Shown one piece after another: positions 41,726-50,525 of a stretch of 64,000 nucleotides of DNA. Location of the stretch: assembly GCA_012516125.1 (NCBI GenBank), contig JAAYXB010000047.1, positions 1 to 64,000 on the forward strand. The letters are read 5' to 3'. How positions within the stretch are numbered: the stretch's first letter is position 1; each line of letters begins with the position of its first letter. Source of the DNA: Bacillota bacterium (GTDB lineage: Bacteria > Bacillota > SHA-98 > UBA4971). The notes under the pieces are model-generated. The model saw only the letters and a list, made by a program, of their open reading frames with translations, did no database searches and was not told the origin of the DNA. Both the position numbers and the translations under genes were made by a program.

Positions 41726-42085
41726 TCATCGTCTCCCCTCGCTGATGACATACTTAAGTAAGCTGAAACGGTCGGACACCAGTCTGGAGATGGCGCTATA
41801 CATGATCGTGGTCTCAGCCAGGCGTGCCATCTCAAGGTCGATATCCACGCTGTTGCCATCGCGCCTCGTCGCGAGCCGGTCCTCTTCGATCACGGGCCGG
41901 CACGACCCGGGGTCGCCACGAGAGATGGCGGCTTTGAGCTGGTCCTCGAACCGCACGCGCCTGGCCTTGAACCCGGGCGTGTTGACGTTGGCGATGTTGT
42001 CCGCTATCACCTCGTGCCGAAGCGACAGCGCGTCGAGGGCTTTCGACAGCGCCACAAGCGTGCGATCCCCAAGAACGGCCTTCAT
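41726..42085 (-). CDS. flgB: Proximal rod protein FlgB
   Basis: A 119-residue FlgB, first gene of the operon. The start at 42085 (MKAVLGDRTLVALSKALDALSLRHEVIADNIANVNTPGFKARRVRFEDQLKAAI) follows GGAGGGGG; a longer upstream frame has no ribosome binding site. The ANNIANVNTPGFK rod signature is visible as ADNIANVNTPGFK. Confidence 0.95.
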   Translation of the reverse strand: MKAVLGDRTLVALSKALDALSLRHEVIADNIANVNTPGFKARRVRFEDQLKAAISRGDPGSCRPVIEEDRLATRRDGNSVDIDLEMARLAETTIMYSAISRLVSDRFSLLKYVISEGRR

Positions 42086-42159
42086 GATCCCCCTCCACTT
42101 TCCGGCTCTACGCGGCTGTGGGCGCGCGAAGAGACATGGACTCGTCTCTTGAGCTAGCA

Positions 42160-42187
42160 AGTGTAGTGCCAGTTGGAAAGAGGACAA
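42160..42187 (-). promoter_or_regulatory. Candidate promoter of the flagellar operon
   Basis: Reading the minus strand, TTGTCC (42182-42187) and TACACT (42160-42165) are 16 bp apart, about 75 nt upstream of flgB. Spacing and -35 are suboptimal, so this is a candidate only. Further upstream (42253-42268) a short dyad GAGAAAAATTTTCTC occurs, of unknown role. Confidence 0.4.
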
Positions 42188-42421
42188 CATTCGACAGGAA
42201 GCACGCAATGTGCGGGCATGCGTGAGCGCTGGGGCCGGTGACTCACGGCAGACGAGAAAAATTTTCTCAGGACCATGTATTTCTTTCGCCAAGCCTCAGG
42301 GAGGGGCTTTCCCGCAAGTTCAGCCGAGGCACTTCAATGAACGTGAGCGAAGGCGCTCGCTCCAGATAGACCCTAACATGCTCCGAATAGACCGGGGCAC
42401 ACTAATGTCGGAGGTGGAGCT

Positions 42422-42616
42422 ATGGGTCGAAACCGCAGCATTGTCTCGGATGAGGTGAAGTATGAGATCGCGCGGGAGCTCGGCTTCGCCGACAAGATCA
42501 ACGTGGACAATGGCGTGTACGACTATGGCAACATCACCACGCGGGAGGCCGGGCTCATAGTCCGAGGCCTCATCCAGAAGGCCGAGGAACTGATGGCCAG
42601 GCAGACCGGGAGATAG
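42422..42616 (+). CDS. sspF: Alpha/beta-type small acid-soluble spore protein, SspF-like
   Basis: A 64-residue protein starting MGRNRSIVSDEVKYEIAREL GFADKINVDNG, then NITTREAGLIVRGLIQKAEELM. This matches the minor SspF-type group (MGRRRG-MSDE-KYELAK pattern) of spore DNA-binding proteins, made in the forespore. GGAGGTGGAGC precedes the ATG. It diverges from the flagellar operon and is followed by a strong terminator. It is direct evidence of an endospore former. Confidence 0.93.
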   Translation: MGRNRSIVSDEVKYEIARELGFADKINVDNGVYDYGNITTREAGLIVRGLIQKAEELMARQTGR

Positions 42617-42643
42617 GGGCGAACGCCCCTATCTCCTCTTTTG
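42611..42643 (+). terminator. Intrinsic terminator of sspF
   Basis: AGATAGGGGC-GAAC-GCCCCTATCT (42611-42634) is a perfect 10-bp stem with a 4-nt loop, followed by CCTCTTTTG. It overlaps the sspF stop codon. Confidence 0.85.
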
Positions 42644-42775
42644 TTGCATCCATTCCTTTTCCATCAGGCTTTGACAAGCCAGGCCTGCGGTCTACCCTGC
42701 CACCCTACGCCCGGCAGCCCGGCAGGCCGGACGCAGGCCTCGCGCCATGGAAGGGTCCATATGCATGGATTACGA

Positions 42776-44413
42776 TTACGCCTTCACTGCCTCGTGCGGT
42801 ATCTCGCCGCGTGTGATCTTGCTCATGATCGTCCATACCTCCACAATCAGCCACACTTCGAGGAGAAGGACGATCGCGTCGATAACTGACAGGAGCCAGT
42901 TCCCAGCAGCCAGGTAGTTCCTTAGGTTACCTATCATACCCCACGTTGTAATCACGATCATAAAAACCATGGGGATCATAGTGTAACCGAGCGGCTTCTT
43001 CTGCCTCGCCAGATAGGCCGTGACCACCAGGAGCGCAAGCCCGGCAAGGAGCTGGTTTGTGGCACCAAAGAGAGGCCAAATGACGTTGGCGCTTCCCCTG
43101 AATGCGAGCAGGTATGCGGCCACCACAGCAACGAGCGTGGCTGCATGCCTGTTCGTAAGCCACTTCTGGCCGATGGACTCTCCAAACTCCGATATCACGT
43201 ACCGCTGCAGGCGCGTGGCGGTATCAATGGTCGTGCCCGCGAAGCTGATCATGAACACCGCCAGGATGTTGAGGGCCAGGGCCTTTGGAATGCCGATCGC
43301 TTCCACGATCCTCGCGCCACCCTCGGCAAACGTCGGGAGCGTCGGGACCTTGGCGAAATTCGCGTACGTAGCAAGCCAGGTCTCCCTGGAGACTCCCGTG
43401 GTAACAGCCAGGATGACGAGGGTTGCAAGCGCGGCCTCGAGCAGCATCCCGCCGTAACCTACCGTGACCGCGTTGGGTTCCTTATCGATCTGCTTTGAGC
43501 TCGTCCCGCTCGAGACCAGGCTGTGGAACCCGGAGATGGCGCCGCATGCTATTGTGATAAACAGGAACGGCACCATCGGTGGCGCCCCCGCCGGCGAGGC
43601 AACCACAGCCGGCGCAACGATAGGCTTCGGCGCGACGACTATTCCGAGTATCAGCAGAACCATGGCGATGCCGAGTTCAAGTGCGTTGATGTAGTCTCGC
43701 GGCTGCAGGAGGCGGTGGACAGGAAGTGTGGAGGCGAAGTAGATGTATACCATGATAATGACGATCCATGCCGCGCTGGTGAGCTTTATCGGGATGTAAA
43801 GCCCTATCCAGATAGTGAGGTACATCAACACTATCGCCACGATGGAACCCACAAGGAGGCTGCCCTTCTTGTTGAACAAGTACCACGAAAGCCCCATGGC
43901 GATGGGAATTTCGACCCAGATCGGGAACACCGACTCCGGGTACTTCACGAAAAGGCTCGCCATGAGAATGGCGAAGATGGCTATGACTATCCAGAGGCAG
44001 AAGAATATGATCGCAAAGAACAGCGTCCTCGCACGAGGATTCACGACGGGCCCTGTTATGTCTGCTATCGATTTCCCCTTGTGCCTCATGGAAACAACTA
44101 GCGCGCCGAGGTCGTGAACCGCGCCTGCGAAGATGGACCCAAGAACAACCCAAAGCAGCGCAGGAACCCACCCCCATATAACACCGAGAACCGGGCCTAC
44201 AATGGGACCGGTTCCTGCGATCGAAGTGAAATGGTGACCTGTGAGTATGATTCTGTTGGTCGGGACGTAGTCCACCCCGTCGTTGATCTGCTCCGCTGGA
44301 GTTAGATTCTTCGCGGCGAGCTCGAACAGCTTGTGCCCAAGCTTCTTACCATAGAGGTTATAGGCGAGGATATACAGGAGGAAGGTCACTACCATCACCA
44401 GCAGAGAATTCAT
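42776..44413 (-). CDS. cstA: Carbon starvation protein CstA family (pyruvate/peptide transporter)
   Basis: A 545-residue membrane protein with many helices, starting MNSLLVMVVTFLLYILAYNLYGKKLGHKLFEL (GGAGGTGG 5 nt upstream). Conserved CstA motifs are GVDYVPTNRIILTGHHFTSIAGTGPIVGPVLGVIWGWVPALLWVVLG and FHSLVSSGTSSKQIDKEPNAVTVGYGGMLLEA. CstA/BtsT proteins import pyruvate or peptides during nutrient limitation; the substrate here is not determined. It is of the short (~550-residue) type. Confidence 0.93.
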   Translation of the reverse strand: MNSLLVMVVTFLLYILAYNLYGKKLGHKLFELAAKNLTPAEQINDGVDYVPTNRIILTGHHFTSIAGTGPIVGPVLGVIWGWVPALLWVVLGSIFAGAVHDLGALVVSMRHKGKSIADITGPVVNPRARTLFFAIIFFCLWIVIAIFAILMASLFVKYPESVFPIWVEIPIAMGLSWYLFNKKGSLLVGSIVAIVLMYLTIWIGLYIPIKLTSAAWIVIIMVYIYFASTLPVHRLLQPRDYINALELGIAMVLLILGIVVAPKPIVAPAVVASPAGAPPMVPFLFITIACGAISGFHSLVSSGTSSKQIDKEPNAVTVGYGGMLLEAALATLVILAVTTGVSRETWLATYANFAKVPTLPTFAEGGARIVEAIGIPKALALNILAVFMISFAGTTIDTATRLQRYVISEFGESIGQKWLTNRHAATLVAVVAAYLLAFRGSANVIWPLFGATNQLLAGLALLVVTAYLARQKKPLGYTMIPMVFMIVITTWGMIGNLRNYLAAGNWLLSVIDAIVLLLEVWLIVEVWTIMSKITRGEIPHEAVKA

Positions 44414-44517
44414 CGCATCCACCTCCATACGAGAATTTGGAAGCGAACCCCCTCCATGGCGCGTCGAGTATACATTTCGCGGTAGCCTGTCCAATTCCTG
44501 CATGCGATATGGGCAAG

Positions 44518-44904
44518 CTATGTCTGGGATCTTCCTGGCTCTTCAGCCGCTGGAGATGGAGTAGTGGCGATGGACCCTATGTCTGCAAGAGGTTCTGCAA
44601 CAACCTGTTGAACCTGGGCAAACAGCCTGGCGAACGCGATTTCGGCATCCAGGAACTCTCTTATGTAGGGGTTGTAGGAGATAATCTCGAGAGACCGGTT
44701 GAACGCATCCAGCTTCTCCTCGGGGACTTTCTCACCTTTTCGGACAAGCGCTTCGATATCGCGTCTCATCTTCTCGAAATCCCGGAACATGATCCTTGCA
44801 GCTTCGTGACATTCGATCTCATTCCTGGCGTTGCGAACTCGCGCGAATTCGCTAGATTCTCTAAGTGCTTCGGCAAGCTCCTTCGCCTTCTCCATAACGG
44901 ACAT
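44518..44904 (-). CDS. YlbF/YmcA-family protein
   Basis: A 128-residue helical protein starting MSVMEKAKELAEALRESSEFARVRNARNEIECHEAARIMFRDFEKMRRDIEALVRKGEKVPEEKLDAFNRSLEIISYNPYIREFLDAEIAFARLFAQVQQ, the typical com_ylbF domain. In B. subtilis YlbF, YmcA and YaaT form a complex needed for competence, biofilm and sporulation and for RNase Y-dependent RNA processing. The start at 44904 follows GGAGGATC; upstream in-frame sequence is not supported. Confidence 0.88.
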   Translation of the reverse strand: MSVMEKAKELAEALRESSEFARVRNARNEIECHEAARIMFRDFEKMRRDIEALVRKGEKVPEEKLDAFNRSLEIISYNPYIREFLDAEIAFARLFAQVQQVVAEPLADIGSIATTPSPAAEEPGRSQT

Positions 44905-44987
44905 ACGTTGATCCTCCACCGCCATGCAACCGTGACGCACGCGTTTCGCCGGGGGTGACACCATGGACTATGCCCCCGCGGCAGGTG

Positions 44988-45548
44988 TCATCCGTTGAAC
45001 CTGTTCATAGTCTCGTCGATGCCGGAGGCAGCCCAGACTTCTATCGCATCGGCGGCGCGGCCGAACGCCTCCGACATCACAGGAAGCTCTTCACGGGTGA
45101 ACCACCCGAGCACGTAACTTACGGCGTCTTCCGCGGGGCCCGGCCTTCCGATGCCCACCCTCAGCCTGGGAAACTCCTCGCTATCGAGAAGCGTAATGAT
45201 GGACTTCAGGCCGTTGTGCCCGCCGTCGCTCCCTTTGGGCCGCACGCGTATGCGGCCGGGCTCGAGGGCCATGTCATCCACAACGACCAGGATGTCGGAA
45301 AGCCCGACCCCGTACCAGCCCGCGATGGCGCGGACGGCGTAGCCGCTACGATTCATGTAAGTGATGGGCTTCGCAAGCAGCACCTGTTCCCCCGAGATCT
45401 CGCCCTGCCCGAGGAGCGCGCGAAACCTCCTCTGCGCGACCCTGATACCCCTCCTCCTCGCGAGCAGGTCGATGACCATGAAACCAACGTTGTGCCTGGA
45501 TCCCTCATACTGGCTGCCCGGGTTGCCGAGCCCGACAACGAGCTTCAC
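44988..45548 (-). CDS. pth: Peptidyl-tRNA hydrolase
   Basis: A 186-residue Pth that recycles peptidyl-tRNA. Family motifs are MKLVVGLGNPGSQYEGSRHNVGFMVID (with the catalytic His), LLAKPITYMNRSG and GSDGGHNGLKSIITLL, all intact. It is in the common ctc-pth order, 23 nt after the bL25 gene. Confidence 0.96.
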   Translation of the reverse strand: MKLVVGLGNPGSQYEGSRHNVGFMVIDLLARRRGIRVAQRRFRALLGQGEISGEQVLLAKPITYMNRSGYAVRAIAGWYGVGLSDILVVVDDMALEPGRIRVRPKGSDGGHNGLKSIITLLDSEEFPRLRVGIGRPGPAEDAVSYVLGWFTREELPVMSEAFGRAADAIEVWAASGIDETMNRFNG

Positions 45549-45571
45549 GAGTCTACTCCGCCTTTTTCTCT

Positions 45572-46216
45572 TCAGCTTGCCTCGCCGGCCGCACCGGCCT
45601 CGCCGGCCTCGCCAGCCTCAGCCGCCGGCTTCTCCTCTTCCGCTGCCTTCGTGGGCGCCGCCACCGTCACCACGGTCTCGTCGCCGTGGGTAAGCGCCCG
45701 CACGCCCTCGGGCAACTCGAGGTCGGCCACCTTGATGGAATCGCCTATCCTCAGGCCAGACACATTAACTTCCACCCTGTCAGGCATATCAGCGGGCAGG
45801 GCATGAAGCTGGATCTCCCAGAGCAGGTGCTCGAGCACGCCGCCATCGTTCGGGCGCCTGTCCTCGCCCACCAGCACCACCGGGATCGTGGCGCTTATGG
45901 CTTCGGTCAGGGACACCTCCTGGAAGTCCGCATGAATTATATCTCCTCGTATGAAATCCCGCTGGACCTCCTTCAGGACGGCGGTTTTCTCGATACCGCT
46001 CTTCCCGTCGCCGCCGATGACCAGCTTGACCAGCTTGCCGGGCCCAAGCCCCGCCTGCAGGGCCCTGTAGAACTCCCGCTCGCTAAGGCTAATGGGAGTA
46101 GCGCCCTTCCCCTTTCCGTATATTACGGCAGGCACCCCGCCCCTGGCTCGCGCCTTGCGAGCGGCGCCCTTGCCGGTCTTCTGTCTCAGGTCTGCCTTGA
46201 CGATTACTTCTTTCAC
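45572..46216 (-). CDS. rplY: Ribosomal protein bL25, long CTC form
   Basis: A 214-residue 5S rRNA-binding protein of the general stress (CTC) type. The N-terminal L25 domain has LRQKTGKGAARKARARGGVPAVIYGKG and the C-terminal TL5 domain ADMPDRVEVNVSGLRIGDSIKVADLELPEGVRALTHGDETVVTVAAP, with an Ala/Glu-rich tail. It stands in the order glmU-prs-ctc-pth, as in Bacillus. Confidence 0.95.
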   Translation of the reverse strand: MKEVIVKADLRQKTGKGAARKARARGGVPAVIYGKGKGATPISLSEREFYRALQAGLGPGKLVKLVIGGDGKSGIEKTAVLKEVQRDFIRGDIIHADFQEVSLTEAISATIPVVLVGEDRRPNDGGVLEHLLWEIQLHALPADMPDRVEVNVSGLRIGDSIKVADLELPEGVRALTHGDETVVTVAAPTKAAEEEKPAAEAGEAGEAGAAGEAS

Positions 46217-46257
46217 TTCATGACCGCTCCTTCCGATCTTTGCTGACGCACCCTCGC

Positions 46258-47232
46258 TCAGTCAAAAAGGATGGACACCGAAAGCTCCTCGTATATGCGC
46301 CGAATGGCCTCGGCCAGAAGAGGCGCGACTGAAAGCACTTCCATTCTCTCCGGACGCCTGCTCTGGTCGATGGGTATCGTATCGGTCACGATGATTTTCT
46401 TGATCCTCGACTCCGTCAGGATGTCCCTGGCCGGTCCCGAGAGGAGGGCGTGGGTGCAGGCAGCGTACACCTCGCGAGCTCCGGCGTCATAAAGGGCATC
46501 GGCCGCCTGCACTATTGTACCGCCGGTGTCTATTATATCATCAACAAGGATGACGGTTCTCCCGTCCACATCGCCAATGATGTGCATTACCTCAGATACA
46601 TTTGGCTCAGGCCGCCTCTTGTCGATGACCACGAGGCCCGCATGGAGCTTTCCGGCCATCGCCCGCGCCCTCGCCACGCCTCCGATGTCGGGCGAGGCAA
46701 CGACGCAGTCCGTAAGCCCGGCATCCTGGATGTACCTGGCCAGGATCGGCATGGCGAGAAGCGGGTCCACCGGGATGTCGAAGAACCCCTGAACCTGCCC
46801 GGCATGCAGGTCCACCGTGACCATCCTGTCGCATCCCGCTGTCACCAGCAGGTTCGCCACCAGCTTGGCCGTTATCGGATCCCGGGCCTTCGTCTTCCTG
46901 TCCTGCCTTGCATAGCCGTAATACGGTATCACGGCGGTGACCGTCTTGGCCGAGGCGCGCCGCATGGCATCAATGATGATGAGGAGCTCCATGAGGTTCT
47001 CGTTGACGGGTGGGCAGGTGGGTTGGACCACAAAGACGTCGGTGCCGCGGACGCTTTCTTCTATCGCGACCCTTATCTCGCCGTCACGGAACCTGTCCAC
47101 CTTCATGGCGGCAAGGCCCACCCCGAGGTGGGCTGCTATCGCCTCCGCAAGGGCGGGATGAGCGCGCCCCGTGAAGACCTTCATCTTCTTGTAGGACGGC
47201 AGCATCATGTGGATTCCGCCTGCTTCACTCAT
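46258..47232 (-). CDS. prs: Ribose-phosphate pyrophosphokinase
   Basis: A 324-residue PRPP synthetase, starting MSEAGGIHMMLPSYKKMKVFTGRAHPALAEAIAAHLG, with AGGAGG upstream. Motifs are DVFVVQPTCPPVNENLMELLIIIDAMRRASAKTVTAVIPYYGYARQDRK and the PRPP-binding VILVDDIIDTGGTI. It makes PRPP for nucleotide, His and Trp synthesis. It overlaps glmU by 8 nt. Confidence 0.96.
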   Translation of the reverse strand: MSEAGGIHMMLPSYKKMKVFTGRAHPALAEAIAAHLGVGLAAMKVDRFRDGEIRVAIEESVRGTDVFVVQPTCPPVNENLMELLIIIDAMRRASAKTVTAVIPYYGYARQDRKTKARDPITAKLVANLLVTAGCDRMVTVDLHAGQVQGFFDIPVDPLLAMPILARYIQDAGLTDCVVASPDIGGVARARAMAGKLHAGLVVIDKRRPEPNVSEVMHIIGDVDGRTVILVDDIIDTGGTIVQAADALYDAGAREVYAACTHALLSGPARDILTESRIKKIIVTDTIPIDQSRRPERMEVLSVAPLLAEAIRRIYEELSVSILFD

Positions 47233-48673
47233 TACGCAAGCCTCCTGACTCTTTGCTGGAGTGGCCACCGTGGCCTTTCCCACCGCGCCCCTCCGCTTTA
47301 TTCCGCCGTTCGAGGCGCCTTTGCACCCAGCCTGGGATCTCTTTCTGAAGGCCGCGCGCGATGCCGAGCGCGCCTTCAGGCACATCCCTTGTGATGGTGG
47401 ACCCCGCCGCAACATACGCGCCCCTTCCGATCTTGACGGGAGCTACGAGGTTTGAGTTGCTGCCGATGAACACCCCGTCTTCAATTATCGTGGGATGCTT
47501 TTGCCACCCGTCGTAGTTGCACGTGATGGTGCCGGCGCCTATGTTGACCCCCTCGCCGACGGTGGCGTCCCCCAGGTATGTCTGGTGAGGCACCTTGCTG
47601 CCCTTTCCTATGGTGGACTTCTTGACCTCCACGAATGTGCCGACCTTGGCCCTTTCTTCGAGGACGGTCCCAGGGCGAAGGAAGCTGTATGGCCCCACGG
47701 TTGCGCCGGGGCCTATAGTGGACTCCACAACCACTGCGTTCGATACGGACGCCCCATCCGCCACTTGCGTGTCCACCATCCGTACGAACGGGCCGATAGT
47801 GCATCCGTCGCCGATGACCGTCTTGCCCTGCAGGAACGTGAACGGAAGGATGACAGTGTCCCGCCCGACTGTGACATCGGCGTCTATAAACGTGGACGGC
47901 GGGTCGATGAGCGTCACGCCTGACAGCATAAGGCGCTCGCGCACCCTATCGCGGAAGATACGCTCGGCCTCGGCGAGCTGCACGCGCGTGTTGATCCCCC
48001 GCGCCGACAGGGGATCGCGCGCCCTTACGACCCTTACACGAAGGCCCCTTCCTATCATGATGCCGATAACATCGGTAAGATAGTACTCGCCCTGGGCGTT
48101 GTCGGGGGCCACGTCGCGCAAGGCGTCAAAAAGGGAGCGAGCGGAAAAGCAGTATATGGAGCTGTTGACCTCGGTTATCGCTGCTTCCTCGGGAGATGCG
48201 TCTTTCTCCTCGACGATCTTCACTATCTCACCCTGTGTGCCCCGGATGATCCGGCCGTACCCGGTGGGATCATCCAGCACCGCGGAAAGCACCGTGGCGG
48301 CCGCCCCGCTCTCCTGGTGTCCATCCACGAGCGCGGCAAGGTCGTCCCCACTGAGGAAGGCCGCGTCACCCGCGACCACCGCAACCGTACCGTCGTAGTC
48401 GCCCAGGACGCTCTCAGCTTTCATCACGGCGTGCCCGGTGCCGAGCTGCTCGGCCTGGAGGACGCACTCCCCGCGCGACCCAACGGCCTGCTTCACGAGG
48501 TCGGCCCCGTGTCCGACGACGACGATGACCCTCGTAGCTCCGGCGGCCTCGACGGCGTCAAGCACATACGAGACCATGGGCCTTCCGCATATCTCATGCA
48601 TCACCTTGGGGATCCGGGACTTCATCCGGGTTCCAAGGCCTGCGGCAAGCACAATCGCGACGAACTCCTCCAT
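47225..48673 (-). CDS. glmU: Bifunctional UDP-GlcNAc pyrophosphorylase / GlcN-1-P acetyltransferase
   Basis: A 482-residue GlmU with an N-terminal uridyltransferase (VLAAGLGTRMKSRIPKVMHEICGRPMVSYV) and a C-terminal left-handed beta-helix acetyltransferase (FVEVKKSTIGKGSKVPHQTYLGDATVGEGVNIGAGTITCNYDGWQKHPTIIEDGVFIGSNSNLVAPVKIG). It makes UDP-GlcNAc for peptidoglycan. The start at 48673 has GGGGGAG upstream; the longer upstream frame lacks a ribosome binding site. A short charged tail (RGGKGHGGHSSKE) is extra. Confidence 0.96.
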   Translation of the reverse strand: MEEFVAIVLAAGLGTRMKSRIPKVMHEICGRPMVSYVLDAVEAAGATRVIVVVGHGADLVKQAVGSRGECVLQAEQLGTGHAVMKAESVLGDYDGTVAVVAGDAAFLSGDDLAALVDGHQESGAAATVLSAVLDDPTGYGRIIRGTQGEIVKIVEEKDASPEEAAITEVNSSIYCFSARSLFDALRDVAPDNAQGEYYLTDVIGIMIGRGLRVRVVRARDPLSARGINTRVQLAEAERIFRDRVRERLMLSGVTLIDPPSTFIDADVTVGRDTVILPFTFLQGKTVIGDGCTIGPFVRMVDTQVADGASVSNAVVVESTIGPGATVGPYSFLRPGTVLEERAKVGTFVEVKKSTIGKGSKVPHQTYLGDATVGEGVNIGAGTITCNYDGWQKHPTIIEDGVFIGSNSNLVAPVKIGRGAYVAAGSTITRDVPEGALGIARGLQKEIPGWVQRRLERRNKAEGRGGKGHGGHSSKESGGLRNE

Positions 48674-48944
48674 ATTCACTCCCCCGAGATCATTCCGCGC
48701 GGGCCGCAGGGCCCGCTCATGGCAGCCGGCTCCGCGGAACTCAGGACTTTTCGTATCCTGCCCGAGACTGCGGGTCCGGCCCGCAGAGATATTCAACGCT
48801 GATACGGGGTTTCCTCCCGAATCAGCACATAAAACGCGACGAGAGGAGTCGGCTTCCACCCCCCTCGCCTGCAAGCCACAACCCATAGAAGAAAGACAGA
48901 CAAGACGTGTGCTGAGGCCGCCGCTCTCAGCTGGCCCCTGTGGT

Positions 48945-49130
48945 TCAGTCCTCCGTGCCGTACTGCGTGCAGGGTTCCTTGACCTTCGCCGCGACGATCA
49001 CCCCGTTCTCCAGGCTGAAAGCTAGGTCATCGAAGGGCTGGAGCCCAAGATGCCTGCGCACCTCCTCCGGCAGGGTGATGGTGCCTCCCGGCAAGACACT
49101 CGTAACCACCCGCAACCCGCCATGGCTCAA
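48945..49130 (-). CDS. AbrB/SpoVT-type small DNA-binding protein
   Basis: A 61-residue protein (RVVTSVLPGGTITLPEEVRRHLGLQPFDDLAFSLENGVIVAA) with the swapped-hairpin AbrB fold pattern: a G-TITLP-EVR-LGL-P-D core where AbrB has GRVVIPIELR. A GGGAG Shine-Dalgarno lies 7 nt before the ATG. It could be a transition-state-type regulator or an antitoxin; no toxin gene lies next to it. It ends about 270 bp before glmU in the same direction. Confidence 0.75.
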   Translation of the reverse strand: MSHGGLRVVTSVLPGGTITLPEEVRRHLGLQPFDDLAFSLENGVIVAAKVKEPCTQYGTED

Positions 49131-49355
49131 CTCCCATCCCCCCCTTCCCTACCCGCGTATGGTATGAGTTGCCATTCCCATTCTATAACATTTCTGGGCA
49201 GAATTCAAGGCTATGCGATTGAAAATCTCGAAGAAGCTCGATTTCAGGCCCTATACGCACTGATTGCGCGGCTACGCGAGCGCGTGCGGGGCCGCGCGTA
49301 TATGTTTCCAGTGTCTTGACGGTTATCACGCTTATGCGTCAACTCCTCATTCAAA

Positions 49356-50525
49356 TTACTCAAACAGATACAGCCCTAGGGAGTCGTACGTGTCTGGGGT
49401 AACCACGCCGGTCACGCGCAGACCTCTTGACTCTTGAAACGCTTTCACCGCGTCGATCGTGGGCTGCTCGTACATTCCGTTCTCCGGCCCGGGGTCAAAC
49501 CCGAGCATCCGGAGGCGCCTCTGCGCCACCAGGACGTCGGTACCCCGTTCTCCGGGGCCTAGCTCGCGCCGGGGGTTGCGGAGGGGCCCGAAGGGGTTCC
49601 CACATATCACGACCGGCGTGCCGATCTGAACCCACTCGAAGATGAGCTCCACATCGTGATTGAACATTCTGATGCACCCGCCGCTCACCGCGTCTCCGAT
49701 ATACCAGGGCTTGTTGGTGCCGTGGATGCCGTACTTGCCCCAGGGCACGTCGAGGCCCATCCACCTTGTGCCGAACCCTCCGCTCCATGCGCCCTTCGAC
49801 ACAACCTTCCACTGCCCCTGCGGGGAGGGAGTCGTGGGTTTACCCACCGCGACGGGAAATTGCCTGTATGGTTTTCCGTCCGAGAGTATGGTTAGCGTCC
49901 GGTCTACCGTGTCTATGACGATCTCGACCCTCCCCGGCGGAGGAGGGACCGGCCCCTGCGCCACGGGAGATGCGGCAGTTTTTCCCAGCGCAATCCACGT
50001 GCGCGGCCCCAGGACGCCGTCTGGTTCGAGGCCCCTGCTCCTCTGAAACGCGGCCACCGCCGCGGCGGTTCGAGGACCGTACACGCCGTCCACAGGGCCC
50101 GGATCGAACCCGAAGGTTGCAAGATGCGTCTGTAGACCGGCGATATCGGCGCCGGATGGATACGGAAGGTCGGCCCGGATGACCCTGTCATGGTCGCAGG
50201 CGCATGAATACAGCATAGCGGTGGAATGCGGCGCAGCGACGGTCATCGCCTGTGTAGGCAGCGCCTCGGGCCCCTGAGCTCGAACCGAAAACCCGTGACC
50301 GTCCTCACCCTGCGGCGCGGCGGTGCGCACCGGCGTCGTCGCCGTGTTGCCAGGCGCGGCAGGCTCACCCGGCCGGTGGCCGCCACTTCCAACATGAGCG
50401 GAGAACGGCGCAGAAGGCCGACTGCCGTCCGGCGCCCGCCCGAGGCGCACGCCGATGACAAGGACGACAAAGACCAACGCCAGCATCGAAATTAGCACCA
50501 GCACCAGCCCGCGGCGGTGCATCAT
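49356..50525 (-). CDS. L,D-transpeptidase with two peptidoglycan-binding domains
   Basis: A 389-residue exported protein. A signal/anchor (MMHRRGLVLVLISMLALVFVVLVIGV) is followed by a Pro/Thr-rich linker, a PG_binding_1 domain (LQTHLATFGFDPGPVDGVYGPRTAAAVAAFQRSRGLEPDGVLGPRTW), a YkuD domain with HGTNKPWYIGDAVSGGCIRM carrying the catalytic Cys, and a second PG_binding_1 domain at the C-terminus. AGGAGGAAGG precedes the start. It would cross-link peptidoglycan, possibly in the spore cortex or coat (inference from the spore-forming host). Confidence 0.92.
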   Translation of the reverse strand: MMHRRGLVLVLISMLALVFVVLVIGVRLGRAPDGSRPSAPFSAHVGSGGHRPGEPAAPGNTATTPVRTAAPQGEDGHGFSVRAQGPEALPTQAMTVAAPHSTAMLYSCACDHDRVIRADLPYPSGADIAGLQTHLATFGFDPGPVDGVYGPRTAAAVAAFQRSRGLEPDGVLGPRTWIALGKTAASPVAQGPVPPPPGRVEIVIDTVDRTLTILSDGKPYRQFPVAVGKPTTPSPQGQWKVVSKGAWSGGFGTRWMGLDVPWGKYGIHGTNKPWYIGDAVSGGCIRMFNHDVELIFEWVQIGTPVVICGNPFGPLRNPRRELGPGERGTDVLVAQRRLRMLGFDPGPENGMYEQPTIDAVKAFQESRGLRVTGVVTPDTYDSLGLYLFE

